Both the position numbers and the translations under genes were made by a program. Source: CAZNPA01 sp964575095 (GTDB lineage: Bacteria; Pseudomonadota; Alphaproteobacteria; Rickettsiales; SXRF01). Taken from it: a stretch of DNA of 64,000 nucleotides. The stretch covers positions 62,001 through 126,000 of the forward strand of contig CAZNPA010000001.1 of the NCBI GenBank assembly GCA_964575095.1, read 5' to 3'. The stretch's first letter is position 1, and every line of letters starts with the position of its first letter. A model generated the notes under the pieces. The model had not been told where the DNA came from. It worked only from the letters and a program-made list of their open reading frames with translations, and did not search any database. This document shows, piece by piece, positions 1 through 7,779 of this stretch.

Positions 1-818
1 GCCCCGGTATCGGTGGGCAGCGTTTTCCAGTAAGTAACAGCCTTGTCCCAGTCGGCGCCTTTCGGGGCCATCGGGCGGCCTTTGATATAGGCGAACGTTA
101 TTTCGTCGGGCGCGATCAAACCGGCGCGGGCACCGGCTTCGATACTCATGTTGCAGATGGTCATGCGGCCTTCCATCGAGAGGCTGCGGATGGCCTCGCC
201 CGCATATTCCATGACGTAGCCAGTGCCGCCTGCCGTGCCGATCTTGCCGATGATGGCGAGCACGATGTCCTTGGCGGTGACGCCGGGGGAGAGCATACCC
301 TCCACCCGTATCAGCATGTTCTTGGCGCGGCGCTGAATGAGTGTTTGCGTCGCGAACACATGCTCCACTTCCGAGGTGCCGATGCCGAAGGCCAGCGCGC
401 CGAACGCGCCATGGGTGCTGGTGTGTGAGTCGCCGCAGACGATGGTCATGCCGGGCTGGGTGAAACCCTGCTCCGGGCCGACGATGTGGACAATGCCTTG
501 GCGTTTATCGTTCATCGTATAATACGTGTCGATGCCGAATTCCTTGCAGTTGGCGTCCAGCATGTCGATTTGCACGGCGGAGTCGGCGGTAACGATGCCC
601 TGCCTGCGTTCGGGCGTGGTAGGGACATTGTGGTCGGGAACGGCCAGCGTGGCGTCCGGCCGACGCACCTTGCGGCCGGCGGCGCGCAGGCCTTCAAAGG
701 CTTGCGGGCTGGTGACTTCGTGGATTAAATGGCGGTCGACATAAATGAGGCAGGTGCCGTCATCCTGCTGGTGAACCAGGTGTCTTTCCCAGATTTTGTC
801 GTAGAGGGTTTGAGGCAT
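1..818 (-). CDS. leuC: 3-isopropylmalate dehydratase large subunit (partial)
   Basis: Only the first ~272 residues are in the window; the gene continues past base 1. LeuC with LeuD isomerises 2- to 3-isopropylmalate in leucine biosynthesis using a [4Fe-4S] cluster. The start ATG at 816-818 gives MPQTLYDKIWERH, the usual LeuC opening, followed by YVDRHLIHEVTSPQAF, VCGDSHTSTHGAFGA and GMLSPGVTAKD, all diagnostic of the aconitase superfamily large subunit. The three cluster-ligand cysteines lie in the missing C-terminal part. It follows rplS on the same strand, a common alphaproteobacterial arrangement. A short snap-back repeat lies between rplS and this start, so leuC may have its own promoter; none is obvious. 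Confidence 0.95.
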   Translation of the reverse strand, partial: MPQTLYDKIWERHLVHQQDDGTCLIYVDRHLIHEVTSPQAFEGLRAAGRKVRRPDATLAVPDHNVPTTPERRQGIVTADSAVQIDMLDANCKEFGIDTYYTMNDKRQGIVHIVGPEQGFTQPGMTIVCGDSHTSTHGAFGALAFGIGTSEVEHVFATQTLIQRRAKNMLIRVEGMLSPGVTAKDIVLAIIGKIGTAGGTGYVMEYAGEAIRSLSMEGRMTICNMSIEAGARAGLIAPDEITFAYIKGRPMAPKGADWDKAVTYWKTLPTDTG

Positions 819-821
819 GGC

Positions 822-866
822 AGTCGTTAGTCCTTAGTCTTTAGTCGATAGTTTATACTAACGACT
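822..866. repeat. Snap-back array of AGTC words between rplS and leuC
   Basis: Perfect 10-bp inverted repeat AGTCGTTAGT (822-831) / ACTAACGACT (857-866). The spacer is itself made of tandem variants of TTAGTC, and a further degenerate copy (ACTTACGACT) runs to about 888, into the rplS stop region. The architecture, short tandem words in opposing orientation, resembles the array at 54167-54251. Confidence 0.75.
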
Positions 867-885
867 ATTGACTTACAACTTACGA

Positions 886-1266
886 CTACTCGGCTGCCTG
901 TTCGGCTGCGTCCAGCTTCTCGGTAATACGGGCGGCTTTACCGGTCAGCCCACGTAGATAATACAGCTTGGCGCGGCGGACTTCGCCTTTGCGCACCAGT
1001 TCGATGCTTTCGATACGCGGCGAATAGAGCGGGAACACGCGTTCAACGCCTTCGCCGTGGCTGATCTTGCGGACGGTGAATGCCGAACGCACGCCGGCGT
1101 TTTTGCGGGCGATGACGACGCCTTCGAATGCTTGTACGCGCTCGGTGGTGCCCTCGATGATACGTACGTTGACGATAACGGTGTCGCCTTCGTTAAACGC
1201 GTCGATACGTTTGCCTTCGGTCAGTTTTTCCAGAGTTTCCTGTTCTATTTTTTGCAGCGTATTCAT
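886..1266 (-). CDS. rplS: 50S ribosomal protein L19
   Basis: A 126-residue L19, which sits at the 30S-50S interface near the A site. Recognisable family blocks are FNEGDTVIVNVRIIEGT near residues 25-42, RVQAFEGVVIARKN and the basic end RAKLYYLRGLTGKAARI. Residues after about 115 form a short acidic, alanine-rich tail. It is the fourth gene of rpsP-rimM-trmD-rplS, 4 bases after trmD, so cotranscription is very likely. Confidence 0.97.
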   Translation of the reverse strand: MNTLQKIEQETLEKLTEGKRIDAFNEGDTVIVNVRIIEGTTERVQAFEGVVIARKNAGVRSAFTVRKISHGEGVERVFPLYSPRIESIELVRKGEVRRAKLYYLRGLTGKAARITEKLDAAEQAAE

Positions 1267-1270
1267 AAAT

Positions 1271-1990
1271 TTATCCTTTATTCTTCATTTTTTGCATTAA
1301 GTCCGGGCGGCGCGTTTCGGTCTCTTTTTTTGCCTGCTCGTGCCGCCAGGCATCTATTTCTTTGTGATTGCCGGATAGCAGTATTTCCGGCACCGATACC
1401 CCCTTCCACAAGGGCGGCCTAGTATAATGAGGATATTCCAGGAGTCCAGCGGATTTTGAATGGGGCGAGAAACTTTCTATCTGTATGGCCTCTTCCTTGC
1501 CGATAACGCCGGGAAGCAGGCGGACAGAGGCGTCCAGCATGGCAAGTGCCGCAATTTCGCCGCCGGAAAGCACGAAATCGCCCAGAGAAACTTCAAGCAT
1601 GTTATGGTGCTCGATAACGCGCTGGTCGACGCCCTCAAAGCGTCCGCATAATAGTATCAGATTCTTTTGCGATAATTCCTGCGCCAGTTTTTGATTAAAT
1701 GGCACGCCGCGCGGTGAAGTATAAATCAATATTGCATCCGGAAGTTTTGCTTTGGCGGCCTCAATGGCGCTATCGACCACATCCGGTTTCATGACCATGC
1801 CGACGCCGCCACCATAGGGCGAATCATCGACGGTGCGGTGTTTGTCGATCGCAAAGTCGCGGATAGAAAGAACTTCCAGCGACCATAACCCATTCTTAAG
1901 CGCCGTTCCCGCCAGCGAATGGCCGAGCGGGCCGGGAAACATTTCCGGGAAAAGCGTGAGGGCGATGGCGGAGAATAGGGGTGTTTTCAT
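1271..1990 (-). CDS. trmD: tRNA (guanine-N1-)-methyltransferase
   Basis: A 239-residue TrmD, the SPOUT-class enzyme that methylates G37 next to the anticodon using SAM and prevents frameshifting. Visible features: VDDSPYGGGVGMVMKP near residues 54-70, LCGRFEGVDQRVIEH, and the knot segment SLGDFVLSGGEIAALAMLDA. The length is normal. The basic C-terminus (QAKKETETRRPDLM) is typical. It starts 3 bases downstream of rimM and is coupled with its neighbours in the ribosome-maturation operon. Confidence 0.97.
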   Translation of the reverse strand: MKTPLFSAIALTLFPEMFPGPLGHSLAGTALKNGLWSLEVLSIRDFAIDKHRTVDDSPYGGGVGMVMKPDVVDSAIEAAKAKLPDAILIYTSPRGVPFNQKLAQELSQKNLILLCGRFEGVDQRVIEHHNMLEVSLGDFVLSGGEIAALAMLDASVRLLPGVIGKEEAIQIESFSPHSKSAGLLEYPHYTRPPLWKGVSVPEILLSGNHKEIDAWRHEQAKKETETRRPDLMQKMKNKG

Positions 1991-1993
1991 GGC

Positions 1994-2245
1994 TTATTCC
2001 GGTGTGGCTTCAACATATTCCGGCGGCATTATGGTCACATAGCCGTCTTCGATATATACCCTACCCAGGTAGGGTTCCTCGGCTGGCAGCATTTCCAATT
2101 TGCCGTTTTGCTTTTCTATTTCGATGATGTCGTTGGCGCCGAAATTATAGAGGGCGACTATTTTCCCGTAGACGCTGCCATCGGCGCGTTTGGCCAGTAA
2201 GCCGACCAGTGCCGGTGAGATTTTTGGTGCGCCGGGACGCACCAT
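1994..2245 (-). CDS. rimM: RimM-like protein, PRC-barrel domain only
   Basis: Only 83 residues, against about 165-180 for standard RimM, the 16S processing factor that binds S19. What is present matches the C-terminal PRC-barrel half: LVGLLAKRADGSVYGKI, YNFGANDIIEIEKQ and a final VYIEDGYVTIMPP (the usual VD...I.V..P). The N-terminal RimM domain with its KPHGLKGEV-type motif is absent: the ATG at 2243-2245 lies 2 bases from the rpsP stop and no frame upstream encodes it. There is no clear Shine-Dalgarno, so translation may be coupled to rpsP. It could be a degraded rimM or a functional minimal version; position and the intact frame favour retained function. Confidence 0.8.
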   Translation of the reverse strand: MVRPGAPKISPALVGLLAKRADGSVYGKIVALYNFGANDIIEIEKQNGKLEMLPAEEPYLGRVYIEDGYVTIMPPEYVEATPE

Positions 2246-2247
2246 TT

Positions 2248-2685
2248 TTAAGAGGCCGCGTTTTCCGCCTTCGCCGGAGTGGCTTCGGCTGACGCAGCAG
2301 GAGCGGCGGCTTCCTTCTTCTCGGCGGGTTTTTCCGCGGCAGGCGCTGCGGCGGCCGGGGCGTTAGCCGCGGCTTCAGCGGCGGCTTTCTTTTCTTTCTT
2401 TGAAACGCGGGCGGCACGCTGCGCCGGTTTGGTGGTGACGATACCGGCCTGATTGAAGAAGAGATGCACGCGGCTGCTCATCTGCGCGCCGACGGAGAGC
2501 CAATATTTGGCGCGGTCGGTGTTGACGGTGACACGCTTGGCGTCGCCGTTTGAAAGCAGCGGGTTATAGGTGCCGATTTTTTCGATGAACTTACTGTCGC
2601 GCGGGCTGCGCGAATTGGTGACGAGGATGCGGTAATACGGGCGGTTTTTGGCTCCGGCGCGTGAAAGTCTGATCGTAGTCGGCAT
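2248..2685 (-). CDS. rpsP: 30S ribosomal protein S16 with Ala/Lys-rich tail
   Basis: S16 stabilises the 5' domain of 16S rRNA. The first ~85 residues are canonical: IRLSRAGAKNRPYYRIL, SPRDSKFIEKIGTYNPL, and DRAKYWLSVGAQMS. From about residue 95 to 145 there is a low-complexity Ala/Pro/Lys/Glu extension; bacterial S16 is usually 78-110 residues, and such tails occur in alphaproteobacteria. It is the first gene of the operon, with a promoter-like sequence at 2724-2752. Confidence 0.96.
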   Translation of the reverse strand: MPTTIRLSRAGAKNRPYYRILVTNSRSPRDSKFIEKIGTYNPLLSNGDAKRVTVNTDRAKYWLSVGAQMSSRVHLFFNQAGIVTTKPAQRAARVSKKEKKAAAEAAANAPAAAAPAAEKPAEKKEAAAPAASAEATPAKAENAAS

Positions 2686-2723
2686 AGAATCCTATATCTG
2701 TTGCAAATGGTTCAAGGGCGGGC

Positions 2724-2752
2724 TTTTTAGCAGTATTTTACGCCGAGGTAAA
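2724..2752 (-). promoter_or_regulatory. Likely promoter of the rpsP operon
   Basis: On the minus strand, TTTACC (2747-2752) is followed after exactly 17 bases by TAAAAA (2724-2729), 38 bases before the rpsP ATG. The same -10 word is used in front of rpmB. The fit to a sigma-70 consensus is moderate. Confidence 0.5.
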
Positions 2753-2793
2753 GGGGAAAAAACGGCTAAGGTATAAAAACTTAACCATTGGCA

Positions 2794-2802
2794 TGGTATA
2801 AT
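2794..2802 (+). promoter_or_regulatory. Extended -10 element of the acyltransferase gene
   Basis: TGGTATAAT is an extended -10 (TGn plus a perfect TATAAT). No good -35 is visible. The predicted transcript would begin near 2809, just at the Shine-Dalgarno, giving a very short leader. Confidence 0.5.
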
Positions 2803-2823
2803 AAAAACAGGAGTATCAATACC

Positions 2824-3498
2824 ATGTGTACGAGTACATTGACTGCAATGGCAAAATGGCGGTTACCGGACGCCTCCAGACTGATGGCGCCCTTGTTCAG
2901 CATTGTGGCGCATCGGGTCACGCGCTTTGTCTACCGGCCGCGTTATATCGGCTTTGAGAACATCCCGGCTACCGGCGCGGTGGTGCTCATCAGCAACCAT
3001 GTTTCTTATGTCGACGGCCCGATTATCGATGCCGGCTGCAAGCGCGCCGTGCGCTACATCATCGACGAGGATATTTATAACCTGCCCGGCGTGCATTTCC
3101 TGATGTCGCTCGACCGTGCTATTCCGATCGCACCCAACCGCAAAGCGGTGGAAAAAGCGTTCAACGATATTTCCGATGGCTTGAAGGCCGGCGATGCCAT
3201 TTGCATTTTTCCCGAAGGATTCCTGACCTTCACCGGCGGGTTGGGGCGTTTCAAGCCCGGCATCGAGTGGATCATCAAGCGTGATTCGGTGCCGGTGATA
3301 CCGATTGCGCTATCGGGCCTGTGGGGCAGCGTATTTTCCCGCAAGGACCTAAAATCGCCACTGCGCTGGCTGCCAAAACGCTGGCTGCGCGGAAAGATCA
3401 CCGCCATCTGCGGCCCGGCCATCCCGCCTGAAAAAATCAGCGTCAATTATCTACAGGAAGCCGTGCTGCGGCTTAAGTATTCGCTGAACAATCAATAA
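2824..3498 (+). CDS. 1-acyl-sn-glycerol-3-phosphate acyltransferase family protein
   Basis: A 224-residue PlsC-type acyltransferase; the family transfers acyl groups from acyl-CoA or acyl-ACP to lysophospholipids at the inner membrane. The HX4D catalytic motif is N58-H59...D64 (NHVSYVD) and the glycerol-phosphate-binding motif is IFPEG near residue 130; GLGRFKPGIEW and PVIPIAL are family blocks. I chose ATG 2824 because CAGGAG lies about 10 bases upstream; a TTG at 2788 would place translation within the promoter. With the next gene it interrupts the rpsP-ffh neighbourhood. The acyl acceptor cannot be told from sequence. Confidence 0.88.
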   Translation: MCTSTLTAMAKWRLPDASRLMAPLFSIVAHRVTRFVYRPRYIGFENIPATGAVVLISNHVSYVDGPIIDAGCKRAVRYIIDEDIYNLPGVHFLMSLDRAIPIAPNRKAVEKAFNDISDGLKAGDAICIFPEGFLTFTGGLGRFKPGIEWIIKRDSVPVIPIALSGLWGSVFSRKDLKSPLRWLPKRWLRGKITAICGPAIPPEKISVNYLQEAVLRLKYSLNNQ

Positions 3499-3507
3499 TG
3501 ATTCGCG

Positions 3508-4734
3508 CTAAGCGCCGACGCCTTTGGAGGTATCGGATTTATTTTGGTGCGGATTGACGGTCGGCGGCGTTTTCGATTTAGCCGGAGTAGGGGGCGCGGA
3601 ATGGCTGCCAAGCCCAGACTCGGATGCATCGACCAGTAGCGTATCTTTACTGACGTTTGGTTCCCTATAATGCAGTGTTGCGACCGCCTTGCTCCAGTCA
3701 TCGGCATCCGCCACCCATTGTTTTTTGACTTCCTGGATTTGTTCCTGCTGCCGGAAAAGGCGGCGTTTTTCCACTACCAATGCGGCTTGCTCCTGCACGA
3801 TTTGCCTATATTCCGGACCGTTGACGGCAGCGTCGTTGGCGATGGCGTTCATTTCGCGCATGAATGTTTTTTCATCGCCATTCTCATCGAGAAATTTTTT
3901 GATGGCGGCGTCCTGAGCGCTATTTCTGGTTGATGCACCCTTAATGAAAAGTTTGGCGTTATCCCAAACATTGGCCAAATGAGGCCCGGTCCATTTTTGG
4001 CCTAACGCTTCCCCCTTGTCACGAAAAGCGACCCATTTCTCGCACAGACGGGCGATCCGATCATTCACGGAGCTATCAAGACGCTGAAGTTTGGTGGTGG
4101 AGGAGAGTTGATTCCATTCCGTATCGGGAATATCCAAATTAATTTTTGATTCGGCTTCAAGGTCGGACGGCAAAGCCAGTTTCATTCTTGGAAACGAAGC
4201 GGGGGCTTTCTGGGAAGCGTACTGTTCCAGCGTTGCCACATAAGTATAAAAACTTTGATCACGTTTCTGGATGGTATTTTCCAATATCTTCCTTGATTCC
4301 AGCAATCGAACCGGATCCTGGACCAGCTCTAATTTATCTTCTCCCAATTTATTGATGTAGGTGGCAGGATCGTTACCCCACGGCTTCCTAAGTTCGGATA
4401 GTTCCGGTATCGCAAGATCATAGGTTGTCCCATTGCTGGTCACGGAAACTTGCCTGACGGTGGAGAGTTCTTGCGGTTTAGTATCAATTTTCGGCATCCG
4501 GACAGGCGGCCTTGCGGTGATATTCAATCCCTGGCTGACGGGGTCCGCCAATAAAGCGCCACCGACGACGCCCGCCAGGATACCAACCAGCGCACCCATC
4601 CAGCCGCCTCCGAGAAGAAGCCCAACCAATCCGCCGATAACGGTTATTCCGGCGGCGGTGCTGGTCGTACCCCATTTTATGCCGGTTTCGGGCGTACCAA
4701 AAGTTTTTTTCAAAAAGTCGAGTAGTTCGGACAT
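3508..4734 (-). CDS. Unknown protein with glycine-rich N-terminal membrane hairpin
   Basis: I do not recognise this 408-residue protein. After a short amphipathic start (LLDFLKKTF), residues ~27-62 form a very Gly/Ala/Leu-rich hydrophobic stretch that could make a helical hairpin (glycine-zipper-like). Residues ~95-360 are hydrophilic and helix-forming with charged heptad-like segments (QEQAALVVEKRRLFRQQEQ), and the last ~35 are Pro/Ser/Thr/Lys-rich and disordered. The picture is a membrane-anchored cytoplasmic or periplasmic coiled protein. It converges with the acyltransferase gene, 9 bases apart. The Pho-box-like motif at 4794-4808 links its regulation to the membrane-protein family at 37675-42229, although the proteins themselves show no clear similarity. 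Confidence 0.75.
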   Translation of the reverse strand: MSELLDFLKKTFGTPETGIKWGTTSTAAGITVIGGLVGLLLGGGWMGALVGILAGVVGGALLADPVSQGLNITARPPVRMPKIDTKPQELSTVRQVSVTSNGTTYDLAIPELSELRKPWGNDPATYINKLGEDKLELVQDPVRLLESRKILENTIQKRDQSFYTYVATLEQYASQKAPASFPRMKLALPSDLEAESKINLDIPDTEWNQLSSTTKLQRLDSSVNDRIARLCEKWVAFRDKGEALGQKWTGPHLANVWDNAKLFIKGASTRNSAQDAAIKKFLDENGDEKTFMREMNAIANDAAVNGPEYRQIVQEQAALVVEKRRLFRQQEQIQEVKKQWVADADDWSKAVATLHYREPNVSKDTLLVDASESGLGSHSAPPTPAKSKTPPTVNPHQNKSDTSKGVGA

Positions 4735-4764
4735 AATTTACCCACGTATTTTCCTAATAACTCC

Positions 4765-4808
4765 ATTATGCCCAAAAGCCACGGTTTATTCTAATGAAGC
4801 TTTCGTGA
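4765..4808 (-). promoter_or_regulatory. Pho-box-like direct repeat and -10 upstream of the 408-residue protein gene
   Basis: Minus strand: CTGTCACGAAAGCTTCAT, with TCACGAAAGCTTCAT at 4794-4808 (TCAC and TTCA half-sites 11 bases apart), then 24 bases to CATAAT (4765-4770) preceded by TGGG. Equivalent sites lie at 39757-39771 and 42314-42328. The resemblance to alphaproteobacterial Pho boxes (CTGTCAY-N4-CTGTCAY) is good in the first half-site and weaker in the second. Confidence 0.5.
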
Positions 4809-4861
4809 CAGTCTGAAATTAGAGTATGACAGCATCGTCACAAATAAAGGTTAAAGAATAA

Positions 4862-6211
4862 TTATTTAATATTCAATAGGTTACCTATTCCAGCCCGCAT
4901 CATGCCCTTTTGGCCCATTTTCTTCATTTTCTTCATCATATCGGCCATTTGCATCTGCTGCTTGAGCAGGCGGTTGACGTCCTGGACCTGCATTCCGGCG
5001 CCTTTGGCGATGCGGCTGCGGCGGGAGCCGTTGATGAGCTTGGGGTGGGCGCGCTCCTGTGCCGTCATCGACAAAATGATGGCTTCCTGGCGCGCCAGCA
5101 TCTTCTCATCGACGTTGGCGCCGGCGATCTGTTCCTTCAATTTACCCATGCCGGGTATCATATTCATCATGCTGCCGATGCCGCCCATTTTTTTCATTTT
5201 GCGCAGCTGGTCGAGCAGATCGTTGAAATCAAACTGGCCTTGCGTCAGCCGTGCCGCCATTTGCTCCGCATCGTGCTGCGTTACATTCTCCGCCGCTTTT
5301 TCGACCAGCGATACGATATCGCCCATGCCCAAAATACGCGAGGCGATGCGGTCGGGATAAAATTCTTCCAGTGCATCCAGCTTCTCGCCGACGCCCATGA
5401 ATTTTATCGGCTGGCCTGTGACTGAGCGCATCGAAAGCGCCGCACCGCCGCGCGCGTCGCCATCAACGCGGGTGAGAATAATCCCTGTGATTCCTATCTT
5501 TTCATGAAATGTTTTGGCGATGTTGACGGCGTCCTGGCCGGTCATGGCATCGGCTGCCAGCAGCGTTTCTATGGGATTGGCCAGTTGCTTGACGGTCTGT
5601 AATTCCCGCATCAACTCATCGTCGATATGCAGCCGCCCGGCGGTATCCAATATTAAAATATCGTAGCCTTCCAGCCGCGCCGTTTTCATCGCCCGTTCGG
5701 TAATCTGCAATGGATTTTCCCCGGCGACGATAGGGAGGGAGGGTATATTTGCTTGCTTCGCTACTTGTTCCAACTGCTGTTGTGCGGCGGGGCGGTATAC
5801 GTCCAGCGAGGCCACCAGCGTTTTTTTATTCTGTTTATTTTTAAGCCGCAGCGCCAGTTTACCGGTGGTGGTCGTTTTGCCGGAACCTTGCAGGCCTACC
5901 ATTAAAATCACGGCGGGCGGGTTGACGGCAAGGTTCAGCGGCTGGTGCGTTCCCAGCAATTCCACCAGATGGTCGCTGGTGATTTTGATCACCATCTGCG
6001 CCGGGTTTATATTTTTAACGATGTCAGCGCCGAGCGCTCTTGCTTTGAGCGTGGCGATGAAATCCTTGACCACCGAGAGCGCGACATCAGCTTCGAGTAG
6101 CGCTATGCGTATCTCACGCAATACGGCGTCGATATCAGCTTCGGTGAGGACGGCGCGCTTTCTCAAGTTGGCGAAAACATCACCTAATTTATTGGAAAGG
6201 CTGGAGAACAT
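4862..6211 (-). CDS. ffh: Signal recognition particle protein
   Basis: Ffh binds 4.5S RNA and signal peptides of nascent inner-membrane proteins and docks with FtsY. N domain residues ~1-90; G domain with P-loop GLQGSGKTTTTGKLA, DTAGRLHIDDELM and TRVDGDARGGAALS (Arg where Lys is usual in TKxD); M domain from ~295 with the RNA-binding SRRSRIAKGAGMQVQDVN and a methionine-rich tail (MADMMKKMKKMGQKGMM). At 449 residues it has normal length. Start ATG 6211 (MFSSLSNKLG) is preferred over a TTG at 6226 because it matches the family N-terminus. In relatives ffh directly precedes rpsP; here two genes lie between. Confidence 0.97.
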   Translation of the reverse strand: MFSSLSNKLGDVFANLRKRAVLTEADIDAVLREIRIALLEADVALSVVKDFIATLKARALGADIVKNINPAQMVIKITSDHLVELLGTHQPLNLAVNPPAVILMVGLQGSGKTTTTGKLALRLKNKQNKKTLVASLDVYRPAAQQQLEQVAKQANIPSLPIVAGENPLQITERAMKTARLEGYDILILDTAGRLHIDDELMRELQTVKQLANPIETLLAADAMTGQDAVNIAKTFHEKIGITGIILTRVDGDARGGAALSMRSVTGQPIKFMGVGEKLDALEEFYPDRIASRILGMGDIVSLVEKAAENVTQHDAEQMAARLTQGQFDFNDLLDQLRKMKKMGGIGSMMNMIPGMGKLKEQIAGANVDEKMLARQEAIILSMTAQERAHPKLINGSRRSRIAKGAGMQVQDVNRLLKQQMQMADMMKKMKKMGQKGMMRAGIGNLLNIK

Positions 6212-6313
6212 GGTTGCGTCACACAATCTTCATAATAATGACGTTGGTTAAACTAGCGAAAATCATTAGAATTAACAATATAATAATAACCATTTAGAGC
6301 GCTGACTCATCGC

Positions 6314-7099
6314 ATGGAAAAATTTTTTGAAATATTCGCTGATTCGTTTCAAGACGCACAACCAGAAACAGTGAAGAGCAACGTTTCCATCGCTGTATCG
6401 GATTTATACCCGGAAGATCTCCTGGAAATTAAGCAAAAGCTGGCAGCGCGCAATATGCGGCCAGGAAAATTTATCGGCGTGGGAAATGTAGGCGTGGTGT
6501 TTCAATTGGAAACCACTGGCGGCAAGCCCATCAAGAATGCCGTGCTGCGCATTGATCCTCAAGAGATGTTGGGGCATTCCGATACATGTGGCGCATTGCG
6601 CCCGCTATATCAAACCAAAGGTTTTTTCTATGCCGCATCCGTTGTGCCAAAAGCGGAAAAAATTCCCGGCGGTCCTACCATGGATCACTTAAAAAAAACA
6701 CTAGCGGTTATCAATGCGGAGGATCATTTGGAGCACGTAAGCGATCTGGAATTAAGCCAGCTGATGCATTTGCGCCGCCCGGACGGGCAATTGGTGCAAT
6801 ACCAAGATGGTACGCCCGCGGCCATTATTGTGGATATCAACGCCGTTAATTGCGATTCACACGTTAACCACGCGCTGGGCAACATCGCTTCGTTCGCACA
6901 GGCAAAAGGACTTGATCCTGATACAATCAAGAAGACGAAAGTAAGCAAAGAAGAAATTGATTACTTACGACAGCAGCAATTAGTGGTGAATTGTTTTGCA
7001 ACGCAAGAGTTACACGCCGCCGGCATTAATCTGAATCACAAAGCCGATTCACATGCCGCACGGCTTGGCGCACGGCAATCCACGGACAGAGAAATTTAA
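6314..7099 (+). CDS. Hypothetical protein with kinase-like glycine loop
   Basis: 261 residues, no signal peptide or membrane segment, not recognised. Residues 55-63 (GVGNVGVVF) followed by AVLRID at 76-81 look like the glycine loop and beta-3 strand of a protein kinase, but Arg79 replaces the invariant Lys, and no clear HRD or DFG motif follows; the nearest candidate, VDINAVNCDS, is not convincing. The C-terminus is His/Gln/Asn-rich. It may be a degenerate kinase fold or unrelated. It converges with the ferredoxin gene, the two stop codons overlapping in TTAATTA-type sequence at 7096-7099. Confidence 0.7.
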   Translation: MEKFFEIFADSFQDAQPETVKSNVSIAVSDLYPEDLLEIKQKLAARNMRPGKFIGVGNVGVVFQLETTGGKPIKNAVLRIDPQEMLGHSDTCGALRPLYQTKGFFYAASVVPKAEKIPGGPTMDHLKKTLAVINAEDHLEHVSDLELSQLMHLRRPDGQLVQYQDGTPAAIIVDINAVNCDSHVNHALGNIASFAQAKGLDPDTIKKTKVSKEEIDYLRQQQLVVNCFATQELHAAGINLNHKADSHAARLGARQSTDREI

Positions 7100-7410
7100 T
7101 TACCCGGCAATCGCAACCGTTCGACGATTTTCCCGCCTTGGAGATGCTCTTTTATCACCTCGTCGACGTCTTCTTTCGTTTTACAGCTATACCATACCCC
7201 GGCAGGGTATATCACCATGCATGGCCCGAGTTCGCATCTGTCCAGACAGCCGGCGGTGTTGACGCGCACTTTGGGTAGACCCAGCGCTTTGACGCTGGCT
7301 TTCATGTAATCGCGCAGGCCTTCGGCGTTTTTCTCGGCGCAGCAGCCGCGCTTATGGCCCGGATCACGGCGGTTGGTGCAACAGAAGACGTGGCTACGGT
7401 AGAGGCTCAC
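7096..7410 (-). CDS. Thioredoxin-like [2Fe-2S] ferredoxin
   Basis: A 104-residue member of the thioredoxin-fold [2Fe-2S] ferredoxin family. Cysteines sit at 10/11, 23/24, 55, 59 and 64; the pattern C-x12-C followed by CLDRCELGP is the family signature, so C10 or C11, C23 or C24, C55 and C59 are the likely cluster ligands. Its redox partner is unknown. ATG 7410 overlaps the YggT stop by 4 bases, indicating translational coupling. Confidence 0.9.
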   Translation of the reverse strand: MSLYRSHVFCCTNRRDPGHKRGCCAEKNAEGLRDYMKASVKALGLPKVRVNTAGCLDRCELGPCMVIYPAGVWYSCKTKEDVDEVIKEHLQGGKIVERLRLPGN

Positions 7411-7694
7411 AGATTATAAAAATAGGTGAACAGCGCATGGCGCAGGAAATTGAGGAGCAGCAGCACGATGATCGGCGAGATATCGATGCCGCCTAGGTCG
7501 GGCAGGTATTTCCGTACCGGCTTCAGTGCAGGCTCGCACAGGCGATCGAGCGCATACATGATTTTTCGCACCAGCGGTTGTCCGGCATTGACGATGTTGA
7601 AGGAAATCAGGGTATAGATCACCGTCCAGACGACGATGCAGAGCATATACAGGCCGATGAAGTTGGCGAGCAGTTCGATGAAAGGGTTAAGCAT
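7407..7694 (-). CDS. YggT family integral membrane protein
   Basis: 95 residues. YggT-family proteins are small inner-membrane proteins with two YGGT segments; this one has hydrophobic helices at ~5-30 and ~70-93, with the family signature PALKPVRKYLPDLGGIDISP between them. I set the start at ATG 7694 because GAGGAG lies 6 bases upstream; a longer frame to 7787 lacks a ribosome site and would add a non-conserved extension. It is coupled to the ferredoxin gene. In other bacteria it is implicated in osmotic or cell-division-site functions, not established here. Confidence 0.88.
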   Translation of the reverse strand: MLNPFIELLANFIGLYMLCIVVWTVIYTLISFNIVNAGQPLVRKIMYALDRLCEPALKPVRKYLPDLGGIDISPIIVLLLLNFLRHALFTYFYNL

Positions 7695-7779
7695 GGCGCA
7701 CTCCTCTAGAAGGTTTCTGGCAGTATATCGAAAAAAAACAAACTGGCAACTTCGATGCGTCGGCGCTAATAATAGATTT

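Noticed and set aside
2145..2417. Frame that might carry the missing RimM N-terminus
   Set aside because: It is an Arg/Pro-rich shadow of the rpsP tail with no RimM motifs.
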